Of a stretch of DNA of 64,000 bases, positions 40,494-55,476 are shown piece by piece. Below the pieces are notes generated by a model, which was given only the letters and a program-made list of their open reading frames with translations, was not told the DNA's origin and ran no database searches. How positions within the stretch are numbered: the first letter of the stretch is position 1; each line of letters opens with the position of its first letter. The position numbers and the translations under genes were made by a program. Origin of the DNA: Centrapalus pauciflorus (Eukaryota > Streptophyta > Magnoliopsida > Asterales > Asteraceae); NCBI GenBank assembly GCA_020465985.1, contig JAANYP010007200.1, positions 1 through 64,000 of the forward strand, given 5' to 3'.

Positions 40494-40980
40494 GGCTATA
40501 TGTATAGAAACAACAGAAAAATTGCTATGAAACAAGCTCCGGCAGTAGCCACAACAATCAGCAAATTCATTCTCTTTTGGCTACCACTACTAACCCCCTT
40601 GCATTTTCGATTCAATGACATCCCACATAAACCACTATTACCCTCAAAAACATATTCATTGTTGAATCTTGCAGCCAAACGTAATCCTAGTCATAGCAAG
40701 AATATTTCAATAAATAAACAATCACATATAACTGAAAAACCTAATTTCGAACACATGATAGAAATTAAGAATAATCAAAAGTTGACAAAACCTTTTGGTC
40801 ATACTGCTGTTGAAACCTTCAGGAACATCCTCGGAGAACATTTTTTCTTGCAAAGCAATCACTTGCAGATTAGGCAAGCCAAAAAGATCCAAAGGCAACT
40901 ATCCACTGAAGTTCTGTCTGCAAGAGCAGTCAACTAACAGAGACTCCAAATGTTTCCCGGAATCTTTCACATATAAATAA
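40494..40980 (-). pseudogene. Captured LRR receptor-like kinase fragment
   Basis: On the minus strand 40975-40790 gives leucine-rich repeats (LPLDLFGLPNLQVIAL, then VPEGFNSS), with one in-frame stop where a Gln is expected. 40725-40496 gives LAARFNNEYVFEGNSGLCG, a Cys-pair cap, basic residues and a membrane segment (LLIVVATAGACFIAIFLLF). The pattern matches the last LRRs and transmembrane region of plant LRR-RLKs of the At4g36180/At1g75640 type (family knowledge). LRRs between the two blocks and the kinase domain are missing. Position inside Helitron ends indicates gene capture. Confidence 0.75.
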
Positions 40981-41031
40981 GCAAGAATAGTTCAACAACT
41001 AAGAAATCACATATAACTGAAAAACCTAATT

Positions 41032-41370
41032 TCAAACACATACGTCCTCACAATCGCCGACTTTTTTGTCATCGCCACTACTACCGGCGGAGTAGCTACG
41101 AGTATGTGAAGTGAAAAAATCACGACCATCGCCGGCTTCAAACATTTCCATCACGTTCCCTCTCTGTAGCTGCGAGTATGTGAAGCGTGGCTGATCGGAG
41201 AAGAAGGCAGCAACTCGGAGAATGTTCAGCTTCCATGGCTGAAAATAAGATTGCAGCATATTACGCAGAAGAGCTTTAGGGTTTAGGGAGAGGAGGAAGG
41301 GTGCGTTTAGGTTTCCAAAGACAATAAACAAATTAAAGAGGCGTGCGTTTGGGTTCCCCATGTGCTGCAT
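41032..41370 (-). pseudogene. Unrecognised 112-aa open frame near the Helitron 5' end
   Basis: Contains a CTAAACCCTAAAGC stretch typical of plant 5' UTRs near 41270, followed by an internal Met and an Arg/Ser-rich part with HTRSYSAGSS that could be an organelle-targeting piece. It may be a captured first exon. No family recognised. Confidence 0.3.
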
Positions 41371-41529
41371 CGCTCAAGAATTCAAATTGTTTGAAAACTT
41401 CAATTGTGCAATAACAACTTATACATCATACTTTAAAGACTTGTAAGTCTTAAAATTCAAGACATTAACTTTATGAAGTTGTACATTATGCATTATAACT
41501 TGTAAAAAGCTAAATGCTTTATTAGTAGT

Positions 41530-41531
<2 letters not shown>

Positions 41532-41590
<59 letters not shown>
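41532..41590. repeat. (TA)n microsatellite, ~57 bp
   Basis: Joins the Helitron 5' end and the TIR element at 41591. Confidence 0.95.
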
Positions 41591-44650
<3,060 letters not shown>

Positions 44651-46288
44651 TGTAAGACCCAATTTTCATTAAGTCTTAATCAACATATCTCAGCTAGCAA
44701 TACAGCAACAATCCCCATCTAAGATAAATTTATTAAATATCAAGCAAAAGATACATTACAAAGTTTAAATTAAAGTTATAAAAAGCACAAGTCACTAGTC
44801 TATTACATCACTATCATCATAATACAATATAACTACCCAGACTCCCACAATATACGTCTTCAAGTCAATACCAAAATGTAATATGAGTAGTGGTCTATGT
44901 CACTTCAAGCTTCAGATCTTGATTACTTAAGAACTTGGTCCAACTAGTTAATTTCCTTTGCCTTTTCCTATAAAGAGATATGCAACAACCGGTAAGCTTC
45001 GCTTAGTGTGTCTATAGATTTATTAGTTAACATGAGTTAATAATAAGCAGATTTCATTTCTCAAGGGTCGTTGTGTGATATAAGTTCCACAGCCGCCTTC
45101 TTCAAGACCTTATGAGACATAGTACTTAAGATCATAGTATGATGTTAAACACATGCTCACACATATGTGGGGATCAACCATTGACTAATATAGTCGACGT
45201 GGGTGACATCAGAGTGTTCAACATCACAAGTTCATGTGTACAAGTGAAGAATAGTCAAGATTAGGTCAAAGTCTGATATCAAGTCAAATGACTCAAGTCT
45301 AAGATAGCAAGTTAAATACAAGTCACAAGATGAAGTAATAGAAGTAGAAGCAATCAAATAAAGTTTGATAACAACTTACTATCATGATTGATTGGGTAAC
45401 ACCTTACCATGGTGTGCACAGCTTCTTAGTCAAGCGATATATTAGAATGTCAAACAAGTAGAACAACAATATGTCTCATATTAATTCAGCATGTATAACA
45501 GATAAATCTATAACTCATATATGCTATTTTAGTCTCTAATTGTCTTTCAAAGTGGATTATTCCACCCCTGAGTTATCTCAGGTATTTCTGAGTCATGAGT
45601 CTTTGTCTCTGTCTTTCTGAACTTTCTCTATATATTCTGTATTTTACAGTGTCTTTATAGACTCTTTGTTCTTTAATTAAGTTAATCAATCTTTCATTCA
45701 GATGTTAATATTATGTTCCTGTTAGTCATATCAGTTCAAATTCGTATATAAGTTCACTGATCATAAGTACGATTGTTATGTTCACTCACTTATATAAATG
45801 TTTCTGGTATTGTTTGATCATGAATGTACAAGCATGCACTCATATGAAAACTACTAGACTATGTATGATGATTTAATGTATGAAAGACCACCCCGAGACT
45901 TAGTCCCAGGGTCTTATGCATTCAAACACACACAACACATGTTATGTTCATATAACACACATATACTAAACTTATGACTTGGTTTGCTTTCTATTATCAA
46001 CACTTAAACACCCTACACTTTATACCCCACACCCCGAGGCTATATATCTCAAGGTCCTAGACTTAATACAGACACACTCATCACAAGTTTTGGGGTTTAT
46101 TATACATTAGCCAAGGCCCGAGAGGAATAGGGCCCGGAGTCGATGAGACTAGGCCAATAGTCATTGCCAACGCCAAACTACTAACACTCCACGTGACTGG
46201 TTTGATGTTATTCATCTTCTTTCTACAACCACAACCACCTTGAGACACTAAAATTCGGGGTCTTAGTCTTGCACACATACATACACAA

Positions 46289-46289
46289 A

Positions 46290-46340
<51 letters not shown>
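46289..46340. repeat. (CA)n microsatellite
   Basis: About 50 bp of CA. Confidence 0.95.
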
Positions 46341-46341
<1 letters not shown>

Positions 46342-46382
46342 CATGCATACACGTTTAAGGGTCGCCTAATCCATAACGAATG

Positions 46383-46646
46383 TGTTATTTCAAAATCTAA
46401 CAATTCAATCAATACAATAAGGACACAAATTGAATCAAACTACGACCGAATGATTTGATTAAGAGATAGAAAAATATTACATGAACTTGCGATTTCTCTC
46501 TCTATTTCTGTTTTGTTTCTTGCACAGAAAACAACTAATTTCTATATTATACGTACATACACATTTACAGCTGACCACTATTTATACATTTACAAGAATA
46601 CAAGAATTACAATAAGCCCCCTGAACTTTTACAATTAAAATTGTTT

Positions 46647-46729
<83 letters not shown>

Positions 46730-46736
46730 CCTAACA
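46383..46736 (-). repeat. 3' LTR of the copia-like element (354 bp)
   Basis: TGTTAGGAAC...AAATAACA on the minus strand. Contains (TC)n at 46652-46679 and (TA)n at 46679-46726; TATAAATAG near 46580 could be the promoter TATA box. Confidence 0.88.
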
Positions 46737-49012
46737 ATCTCCCCCTTAGAGATGAAAGCAATTTTTCAATCAAAGTTCAAAGTTGTTCTTTAAAAATGCT
46801 TCTTCATTGTCTCTCTCTGATCTTCATATCTCTTCTTCTCTGATCTTCTATTTTCTTATTAATAAACTCTCCCCCTTGAATCATGAATAGAATTTGATTC
46901 TCTCCCTTGATCAGTCAAAGACAACATATCATCTTTCATCTTGAATTCTTCTGCAGTTGTCACAATTAATTAACTTCAGCAGATTTTGCAAATGTCTTCA
47001 AACTATTCAGTAGTTGTCTCTGAAATACAAGTTTTCTCCCCCTCATGATGATCATAATAATTATGAACATCATGTCTCTGAAATTAAAATTGCAGACATG
47101 AATACATACATAAATACAATAACAATTACAACTCAGAAATATTACAAAATTTCTCTCTCCCCCCTCAAAATGATATCCCTTCTTTCAAATATGTCCTCTA
47201 CCCCTATTCTGACAAATTTATCACTCCCCCTTCAATGAAAACTCTTTCCTCACAGAAACAAACAAAGTCAAAGCTTTTTAACTTGACTTGAAAAAAATTT
47301 GAAACACATTCATTTATAAGTAAAAGAGTCCAGGTCCACGTAGGATTCCTGTTTGCACAATGGACATAATCCATGTGACCTACTTTCAGCACAGGCGTGA
47401 TGTTAACACTGGTAGGATTTCCAAATAGTCATCATGAAATCCTTTATCATGAAAGAATCACTCTTATTTGTTCTGGGTTAGTCACTTTGGACTAGCAGTT
47501 TATAGTCACACAAACTGTTAGACTCAATTTGTCCTAAAAGTGTATATAATCAGCTCTAGACACGAAGTGCATAGAATTGAAGTCGGAGACCAGAGCAAAT
47601 GTCTTCCTTGTTTCAATATCGATAATATCCAAATGATATATCGATAAAAATGTGTTATATCTCCGTGATTATTGAAACAGAATTCTTTTGAGAGATAACT
47701 GAGTGGTTGGTGGGGTTGAGTGCATGCATCACTAGGTTAATGACGTCTTTTTCAATATCAAGTCACCTAGGGCTTGATAGATTATGAGGTTTACCCAGCA
47801 GACACAATGTAGGTAGGATTTTCTTTTCTTCGAATCCTTTCTCAACTCTTAGCTCTCATCAATTTTCAACTAAGCTCCCTTCGGCTCACTTTTCAGAAAT
47901 AAATTCAGTCATCTTTATAGCGAAAGCATGATCTGATGCACCACTATCTCCTGTCAATATACCCATCTCATTTTCATTTTACCTCTGCTCGACCCTGTCA
48001 GTTTCATGTGATAACTGACACTTCTTAACTAATAGACCTAAAGAACCCTCACCCACAGAAACTATAGATGGTTTGCTCCTTGGGTAGGTCTTTTGGTTCT
48101 GGTTAAACCATAGAAGCAATGTTTATGCATATCACACAATTTGGTGCATAATCAAAGTCAGCAGAAATAATATTCATCATTTCAGCTCATGAGATATCAC
48201 ACAAAGAATAAGTAGGATTTTCAGCTCAGATGAATTAGGAGATGAAATTCAGAATGAATTTGGGGAACGATTAGTTGGGAGATATCAGAAAGAAATGTAA
48301 AATCTGATATATGATATGAGATGAATCAGATTTTCATGACAGAATCAGCTCATGGGAGATTATGGGAGAATTCAGTATGAATGAATTGGAAGAATTAAGA
48401 ATGCATGAGAGAATTACGAAAAGAATCTTAGAAGCAATGAGATTATGAAAATTAAAGAGATTAGAACAATTAATCTCAATGATATACTCAGAGAATCATA
48501 AGTTAACATCCTTAAAAAATTATTCTTTTCAGCTCTAAAATCTTTTTATGTGTGCAGAAAATATATTCGTGAAAAATACACACAGTTTTGTAAAAAAATA
48601 TCGTCGTTAGAGTGCGTCTGAAACTCCCCTGGAAATAAGCACACAAAGTTAGTCAACTCATAGAAAATAAATCAGGAGCAAAAACTTGTAAAATAAAACT
48701 CCATCTTTGTGAATATAGCTTCAGAGTTGAATTCAGGGCAGGAATTTCAGAAAGATTCATCCTTCAGAAGCGGGTTCTAATCTAAAGTGATTAGAAGCCT
48801 TTGTTGCGGAATTTCGGGTGTCAGTATGAAGTAACTGAAAACCATGTTAAACTGTGCATGGATGTACGAGTTCCAAATGAAGTATTTGGAAGCCATACGC
48901 ATGAAATATAGGTTCTGCTCTGTTATGAGTAGAAACCATATCAATGAAGACCAGGTTCTAGTCTGATATGACTAAAAACCAAAAACCTGCAAAATTAAGA
49001 TGTCATTATTAT
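46737..49012. other. Non-coding interior of the copia-like element
   Basis: No long open frame on either strand; the pol genes expected between gag and the 3' LTR are missing. Confidence 0.6.
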
Positions 49013-50560
49013 CTAAACAGATTTGGATCCAGGCTTGTTAGCGCTCTTGGGTACCCATCTCAAAAGGGGTTTTGGTAACCATTTCATTACAGGTTTAGGT
49101 ACCCATTGCGGAACATATTTCATATCTTCTTTCTCAAACTCAAGAAGCAAATTTCTTTTAGTATGATAAAATTGAATATCTGATTTATGAAAGAAACTTG
49201 AATCTGAACGAAAAGAATTATGCAAACTTTTCTTTCTAAAAATTTGTCTGATGCTGGCTTGTTTCTGATAATACTTGGTATTTTTCTTGGAAGATTTCTG
49301 CTGAGAAGAATATCCAGTATTTTCAGAAACTTTTGAAGACTTAATTTCGAAGATTCACCAGGGTAAATCTTGACCGGAAGTTTTTCAACAACTTTATCCT
49401 TGCCTTTGTTTATTTTTAAAAGATATTTAAGTTGAATATCTGAAGACAAATCAAACTTAGGAGTTTTAGCCAAATTCTTTTCACTTTCGAAAGATAAATC
49501 AGAATGATCAACTTTATGTTCTAAACAAACATTAGAATCCTTAACCTCTGATTCATTTAAAGAAGGGAAAACATTAAATTGTATAGAAAGATGAAATATT
49601 TGATCTTTTAATACTTTGATAATGACCAAGTATGACTTTTGGTCATTATCAAATGATTGGAAATCAGTTTTGAAAGATTGTTCTTTAATTATGAACAATT
49701 TTCTCTCATCCTCAAACAATTTAGATTTCGCTTTAAAATTTTGTTCTTTAAGTAAGAACTCATTTCTTTCATTATCAAATAATTCTTTAGTTAAAGAAAA
49801 CTCCTTTTCAAGAGCAAAAAATTCTTCAGATTTGTTTGAAACATAACGTTGATCAAGATGATTTGTCTTCCAAAGTGTCTCTTCAAGATCTTTAACTTTC
49901 TTGTACAAACCAGATCGTTCAGGTAAAAGATATTTCAGTTGATTTTGCATTTTGAAAATTTTCTCGTTTAGAATCTTCAAGTTCATTTGATAATTCAGAT
50001 ATTCTCACTTTAAAAATATTGTTCTCAGAATTCAGAACTTTCTGTTTTTCTTCAAAACATAAAACTTCTTCTTTCAATCTTGTGACGTCATTTAAAGCAA
50101 ATGCTTTATCTGTATTTAACTGAACAAGAATATCATAATTGTTCTTACGAATCTTTTCAGATTCAGTAAGTTTTGCAATCAGCTCAGACTTTTCAGATGT
50201 TAACTTTGAAATGAAATCATGATCAGTCATTTGATTTTCAAACAGTTTAAGCTTCTCAATCAGCTTAGAATTTTCAGCTGTGAGATTCAACACCTGATCA
50301 TGTTCATTTGTTAGTTTAAGTTCCAGAGAAACTACCTTCTTCTTCTCGTCTTGTAGTTTAACATCTGCTTGTTCAGTCAGCTTTGTCACATTCTTCAACT
50401 TTACTTCAAATTCCTTCAACTGTACAGTTACATCAACAGACTCTTTAGTTGTAGCTATAAAGCACTGAGCAACATTCTTCGTGTTCTGTTCTTCAAATTT
50501 GTTCTTCTTTAATGATAACTGTCTTCCAAACTTCCTTTTAAAATCCTTTTAAAGGTTGAG
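49013..50560 (-). pseudogene. Coiled-coil gag-like protein of the copia-like element (frameshifted)
   Basis: Three overlapping minus-strand frames (50419-49919, 49986-49120 and 49225-49013) continue one another and indicate at least two frameshifts. They are rich in Lys/Glu heptads (LEDSKRE, SELIAKLTESEK) predicted to be coiled coil, and end with repeated WVPKP motifs. SIRE-type copia Gag proteins have a similar long coiled coil and a WVPK stretch (family knowledge). A homologous frame is at 62828-64000. Confidence 0.6.
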
Positions 50561-50849
50561 TAATTCCAGTTTCATCTCTTTAATATCTACGTCACAAAAT
50601 CAGTATTAGATTCCGTCTGATTAGATTTATGTAAATTGAAGGGAAATTAATTAAGCTCAGAAAATATCAGCAAGTTGAACGTTCAAGCTTTGATTTGACG
50701 TAAGGTAGTCATTTTAACGATGTTCCAGTGAAAAGTTATGGCCAATTAAAGCAGCAAAGGTCATACAGTCAAAAGTTAGATATTCTGAATTGCAGATTTT
50801 GAACTTCCAAGATCTTTTATGGAACAATGAGTGATTGAGTGAATCTCGA

Positions 50850-51300
50850 ATGAAAGTGGAATAATCTCGGATTGTGAATGATGAATCCCGCAGAAAGAAT
50901 AGTAATCTCGAAGAACTCTATGTAAAACTCGAATGACCAAGGAACAAACTCGGGTGGTTAAGGATGAAACTCGGGTGGTTAAGGATGAAAATCGGGTGAT
51001 TAAGGATCAAACTCAGCTGATTAAGGATCAAACTCGATCGAACCTTGATGAATTTCAAATGAAACTTGGATCAATCACTAAGAAATTGTAAATCTCGGAT
51101 GAAAAACGATGAACCTCGGATAACAATTTGTTAAACTCGGATGACACTAGATGAAACTCGGTTGAAACAAGAATCAAACTTGAAGACAACTTGATCAAAC
51201 TAGATCAAAACTTGGTAAAACTCAGTCAAAGCTTAATCAAATTCGGTCAAATCTTGATCAAACTCGATCAACACGTTATAAAACTCGGATAAAACTATAC
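50850..51300 (-). repeat. Degenerate ~22-bp tandem repeat in the element leader
   Basis: About fifteen variants of AAACTCGGGTGGTTAAGGATGA lie between the primer site and gag. Neighbouring units near 50945-51000 are almost identical; the rest have decayed. Confidence 0.75.
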
Positions 51301-51749
51301 ATTTAATGTGACCCGAGATTGAACATTTTTGAATAAAACCAACTTCAAATTCAATATTTTCGACAAAAAAAACACGAATTGATCTCAAATTAACAACGAA
51401 GGTGCGTTTTTCACACAGAAACACTTTTGTGAAGTGTTTTTGGCTAAATTCATATTAACACCCAAATTTGGGCCAAAACAGTAAGAACGCAACTTTTTCA
51501 AAAAAAAAAAAAACAGAAAAATCCAAATTAAAATCTGTGTGTTTGGAGTTAAGATTCAAGACTTATATAAACATATTCGTTCTTTAAAACTCTGCACTTG
51601 ATCCAAAAATTAGAAAATTCTTCCACGGAATCAAAATCCCAAGGAGATTTTCAAATTTTGCAAAAATGTGATGATGAACAGTTCGAACAGATACAATTCA
51701 GATTCAACAATCACTCAAAAATTTTGTCATATTTGGCTCTGACACCAAT

Positions 51750-51951
51750 TGTTATTTCTAAATCTAACAATTCAATTAATACAATAAGATCACAAATTGA
51801 ACCAAACATTGACCTAATGATTTGATTAAGAGATATACAGAAAATATTACATGAACTTGCGATTTCTTTCTTTATTTCTGTTTTCTTTCTTGCACAGAAA
51901 ACAACTAATTTCAATCTGATACGTACATACACATTTACAGCTGATCACTAT
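51750..51951 (-). repeat. 5' LTR of the copia-like element, first piece
   Basis: Matches 46383-46583; the remainder of the LTR resumes at 59451 after the inserted gypsy element. Confidence 0.9.
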
Positions 51952-53241
51952 TGTAACATCCTCGAATTCAATTACTATAATTCAGATCTTTTTAGATGGA
52001 TAAATTATAATTAAGTTGAATTATGAGCAATGATTATGTATTTGGGATATTTAAAAGTTTGTTGTTAAATTAAGAAAATTTGAACTCTGAATTATTATTA
52101 TGGAGTATTAAGATTATAAAAGTTGATAATGAAAAAACTAAGAATAAATCAGTATTTTATGGAACCGATTAAGTTGAGGGGTGAAATGTGCAAAATGGGA
52201 AAGATGGGAATAAAAAGGCCAAATGCCTTTCATTTTCACATTTACTCTCTCTCTCTCTCTCTCTCTACACACTCTCTCTATAAACTCACTCTACTTCTCT
52301 CTACGATATCTATCAAACCGACCGGCCGATTTTCGAGATTTATACGTTGTTGGAAAGACCTCGAGGAGTACTACAACAATCTACGGTTGGATTCTTGATT
52401 TCGTACGAATTGAGGTAAGAATCGACCCATTTAAGTTTATATATTTCGGTTTTGAAAACATGAATTTCGAGTTTATCATTTCTTGCATGAATAAAGCTAG
52501 TTTTGCTTGAGTTTTAACTAGAATATGATAGTGTATGTGTAATAGAATCAAACCTAGGTATAATACTTGACATATTCATGATTTTAGGCTTTGAAATGAA
52601 GGATTTAAGTTGTAGATATGAACAAACTCGAGAATGTCAAGAACACAGTCGAAATGCAAGAACAAACTCGATTTTTGAGCTAAATTCGAGTATATATTCG
52701 AATCTAACACCAAGGAATTCGAATTAACCATGGGGGGGTTCGAGTTTAGCCTTAAAATCGAAGGGAAACTCGAATTTAGCCCTAAAATTCGAATTTGATG
52801 CCTAAAAATTGAAAACCCACTCTCTAAACTCGAATATATTGAATGAAACACATAGACAATACATAAAATAACAAAAGTTATTCAAAGGATAAGGTTTGAA
52901 CTTGAGTTGGGTTCAAACTTAGTTGTGGTTCGAATTTGGATATGGATCCGAAATGGGGAAAAATATTGCAAAACTTGTAAAACTTGGTTTTATGGATTTA
53001 AACAATTATTGACACGATGTCTTGTTACAAATGAATTACAGGTCCCTTGTGGTGTTGTTTAACCCACAGTGGGGTACTTTGTGATCCGGTTGAAAGCCCG
53101 AGGAGAAATAAAATTAACTTGAAGTTTAATAACGCACCCACTGTGAGTACCTTTGATTTTAGCATGTCTGCATTTGCTTTACGTTTGCTATGCCTACTGA
53201 GGCATGTTGTTTCATTTTCGTTTGGCACTCTACTAAGTTGC

Positions 53242-53315
<74 letters not shown>

Positions 53316-54000
53316 ATGCACATTCATACTTGTTGCATGTCCTTTCTTTTGTTGTGCATTCTGTTGATGGACCTGCGTGGTCGCATCTGTAATCTGATAT
53401 TACTGTGCTATATGAGCCAAGAGTTTGACACCTCTATGGTCAGGATAGATAGTATGACATCCCCGATGGTATGTTTGCCTCAGTTTGGTGGGTTTCATAA
53501 TGCCGAGTGTCAGCTCGAAGGGGCTGCGGGCTCGGGGTTGCGTACTTTGAGTACGTGTGGAGTATACGGTATGTGTTACCGCGGTTACTCTGGGTGGCAT
53601 CATAAAGATTTGTAGAATGTGTAAAAATATATGGTATTCACTAAGCAATTCGCTTACCCCTTTAGTTGTTGAATTTTTACAGGAAAAGGAAAGTCTGCCG
53701 CGGGACCATCTAGCTAGGACGTTTATTGAAGTATTGAAGATCTCTACTATTTACCTCGGTATTTGAATTAAGGAATCATTGTTGTAATAAAATTTGGAAT
53801 GATATAATAATTCTGAGTCTGTAGACTTAGATTTGGTACCTATGTAGCACTATAGGATGATTGACACTGTTGCGTTACTTTATTTATGTATTTTAATGCT
53901 TCCGCATTTAAACTAGGTTATCAGATCATTATATAACTGTATGATGGTGATTAATCCTGGGTGTATGGTAAATGGTGGTTAATGTGGCAAGGGTGTCACA
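51952..54000 (+). repeat. 5' LTR of the gag-only gypsy element
   Basis: Includes a TTCGAA motif cluster (52620-52850) and a 70-bp (TA)n at 53243-53313 that is only 10 bp in the other LTR. It lacks ~60 bp present in the 3' LTR near 58186-58242, consistent with slippage between ATTCGAATT repeats. Confidence 0.95.
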
Positions 54001-54005
54001 ACTTA

Positions 54006-54017
54006 TGGTATCAGAGC
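54006..54017 (+). other. Primer-binding site, tRNA-iMet type
   Basis: TGGTATCAGAGC, five bases after the 5' LTR end. Confidence 0.93.
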
Positions 54018-54219
54018 AGTAGTTTGAGATTCAAGTGTCCGTGAGGTCTTGATCTCAAACATTAAGTGATGATATGTAGTGAATTTAGGTAATGATCTGA
54101 ACTAAGATAGGTTACGATCTAGTAATCATAGGAGATTGACTATCATGCGGGACAATTGAGTGGTGTATTTAAACTTATGACATGTTACTAAACAAGTTAT
54201 ATATTTTATATTTCAGAAC

Positions 54220-55476
54220 ATGTCTGGAGGAGGAATGACACCTGAAGAAACCAGAGAAATGATGCTAGCCATGATGGCTGAGCAGAATCGAATGATTCAA
54301 GATCAGTTTCGGGCTCGAGATGAGGCCGAAGCTAAACGAAGAGAAGATAAGAGGAAGAATAAGGAAAGAGAGAGAAGCAATGACGAACAAGATGACAATA
54401 CTGGGTCATCTAATAAGCCCAGAAGTTGTCGGTTTAAGGATTTTAAGGGAAATGGAGCAGTCGAGTTTTATGGACTGGGTGATGCTGTTGCTGCTCTGGA
54501 ATGGATAACAGCCACAGAACGGACATTCCGAATCAGTGATTGTGCTGAGAAGGACATGGTCCGGTTCGCTACTGCTATGTTCACCAAAGACGCAGTAATG
54601 TGGTGGAATTCAATGGTGAATGCCTTAACAATGGAGAAGGTTTCTAGAATGACATGGGCTGAGTTTACTGAAATCTTCACTCAGCAATACTGCCCGGCCG
54701 ATGAGCGCCGAAGACTAGAAGCTAAGTTCATGACACTAATTCAGGGGACTAAGTCTGTGTCCCAATATGCGGTAGAGTTCACGAGGCTAAGTTTATTTGC
54801 GCCTCATCAGGTTGATACAGAAGAAAGAAAAGTGACCCGATTTGAGGTTGGTCTTGATTTGGAAATCCGAAGGGTGATGAGCAACGTACGTTACCCCACG
54901 TTTGCTAGTCTGCTGGAAGCTGCCAGAAATGTAGAACAGATCCTGATTATGTCAGGATATGTGTTGGGGTCTGCTGCTGCTGCTTCAACTAACCCAACTC
55001 AACCTTCACCGCCGAAACGTCAACGTGAAGGAGGCTACTCTGGTTCTGCACGATCAACACAGTACTCACCGCAACAGTCTTATCGTCGGCAGTCTAGTTC
55101 TCCTGGTCATGCTCGTGCATACTCCATCAACACCGAGCCGCAGTACTGCAATAAATGCCGTTTGGAACATTTCGGCAAGTGTACTAAGGGGCGTGCATGT
55201 TTTTGCTGTGGAGAATTGGGCCACTACCAAAATGAATGCCCACGAAGATCGGATGCCTGCCATAAATGTGGTGTGTGGGGGCACTATAGTAGGGATTGTC
55301 GAAAGAATGCTCCAACAGCTGTTGCTCTATCGTCGACTCGATCATTTGGAGGATCAAGTGGTGGTTCAGTCAACCGCCAGAACCAGCCACAAAGGGGACA
55401 GGCTAGTGCATTTCAGATTACCGTGGAGGAAGCTAGGGAAAACCCGGAGGTGGATGCGGGTACGTTTATAAGTTAA
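54220..55476 (+). CDS. Gag protein of the gypsy element (418 aa, intact)
   Basis: Starts at the first ATG after the leader. Order: N-terminal Met/Glu-rich helix and charged linker (to ~65), retrotransposon gag core (~70-190, with VMWWN and FTQQYCP), Ser/Gln/Pro-rich linker, then zinc knuckles CNKCRLEHFGKC, CFCCGELGHYQNEC and CHKCGVWGHYSRDC (~310-370). It aligns well with the gag part of the polyprotein at 686-3127. The stop comes where the related polyprotein enters protease, so here gag stands alone. Gag forms the particle and binds the element's RNA (family knowledge). No internal damage seen. Confidence 0.93.
   Translation: MSGGGMTPEETREMMLAMMAEQNRMIQDQFRARDEAEAKRREDKRKNKERERSNDEQDDNTGSSNKPRSCRFKDFKGNGAVEFYGLGDAVAALEWITATERTFRISDCAEKDMVRFATAMFTKDAVMWWNSMVNALTMEKVSRMTWAEFTEIFTQQYCPADERRRLEAKFMTLIQGTKSVSQYAVEFTRLSLFAPHQVDTEERKVTRFEVGLDLEIRRVMSNVRYPTFASLLEAARNVEQILIMSGYVLGSAAAASTNPTQPSPPKRQREGGYSGSARSTQYSPQQSYRRQSSSPGHARAYSINTEPQYCNKCRLEHFGKCTKGRACFCCGELGHYQNECPRRSDACHKCGVWGHYSRDCRKNAPTAVALSSTRSFGGSSGGSVNRQNQPQRGQASAFQITVEEARENPEVDAGTFIS

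Larger units (their letters stand above)
34866..41534 (-). mobile_element. Helitron B region (minus strand), with helicase remnant and nested elements
   Basis: The minus strand starts TCTCTACTACTAATAAAGCA at 41534, a typical plant Helitron 5' end, and ends with the CCGCTTTGCGCGGG hairpin and CTAG at 34869-34866. A second, poorer 3' end lies at 35698-35722, so two Helitrons may overlap or be nested. Cargo: Pif1 helicase end (35224-35490), a MITE (35819-36285), a hAT derivative (36973-39232) and captured gene pieces (40494-41370). Confidence 0.75.

Noticed and set aside
51760..51951. Taking this as a separate solo LTR
   Set aside because: Its missing half is found at 59451-59623 and both sides fit the 46383-46736 LTR, so it is one LTR split by an insertion.
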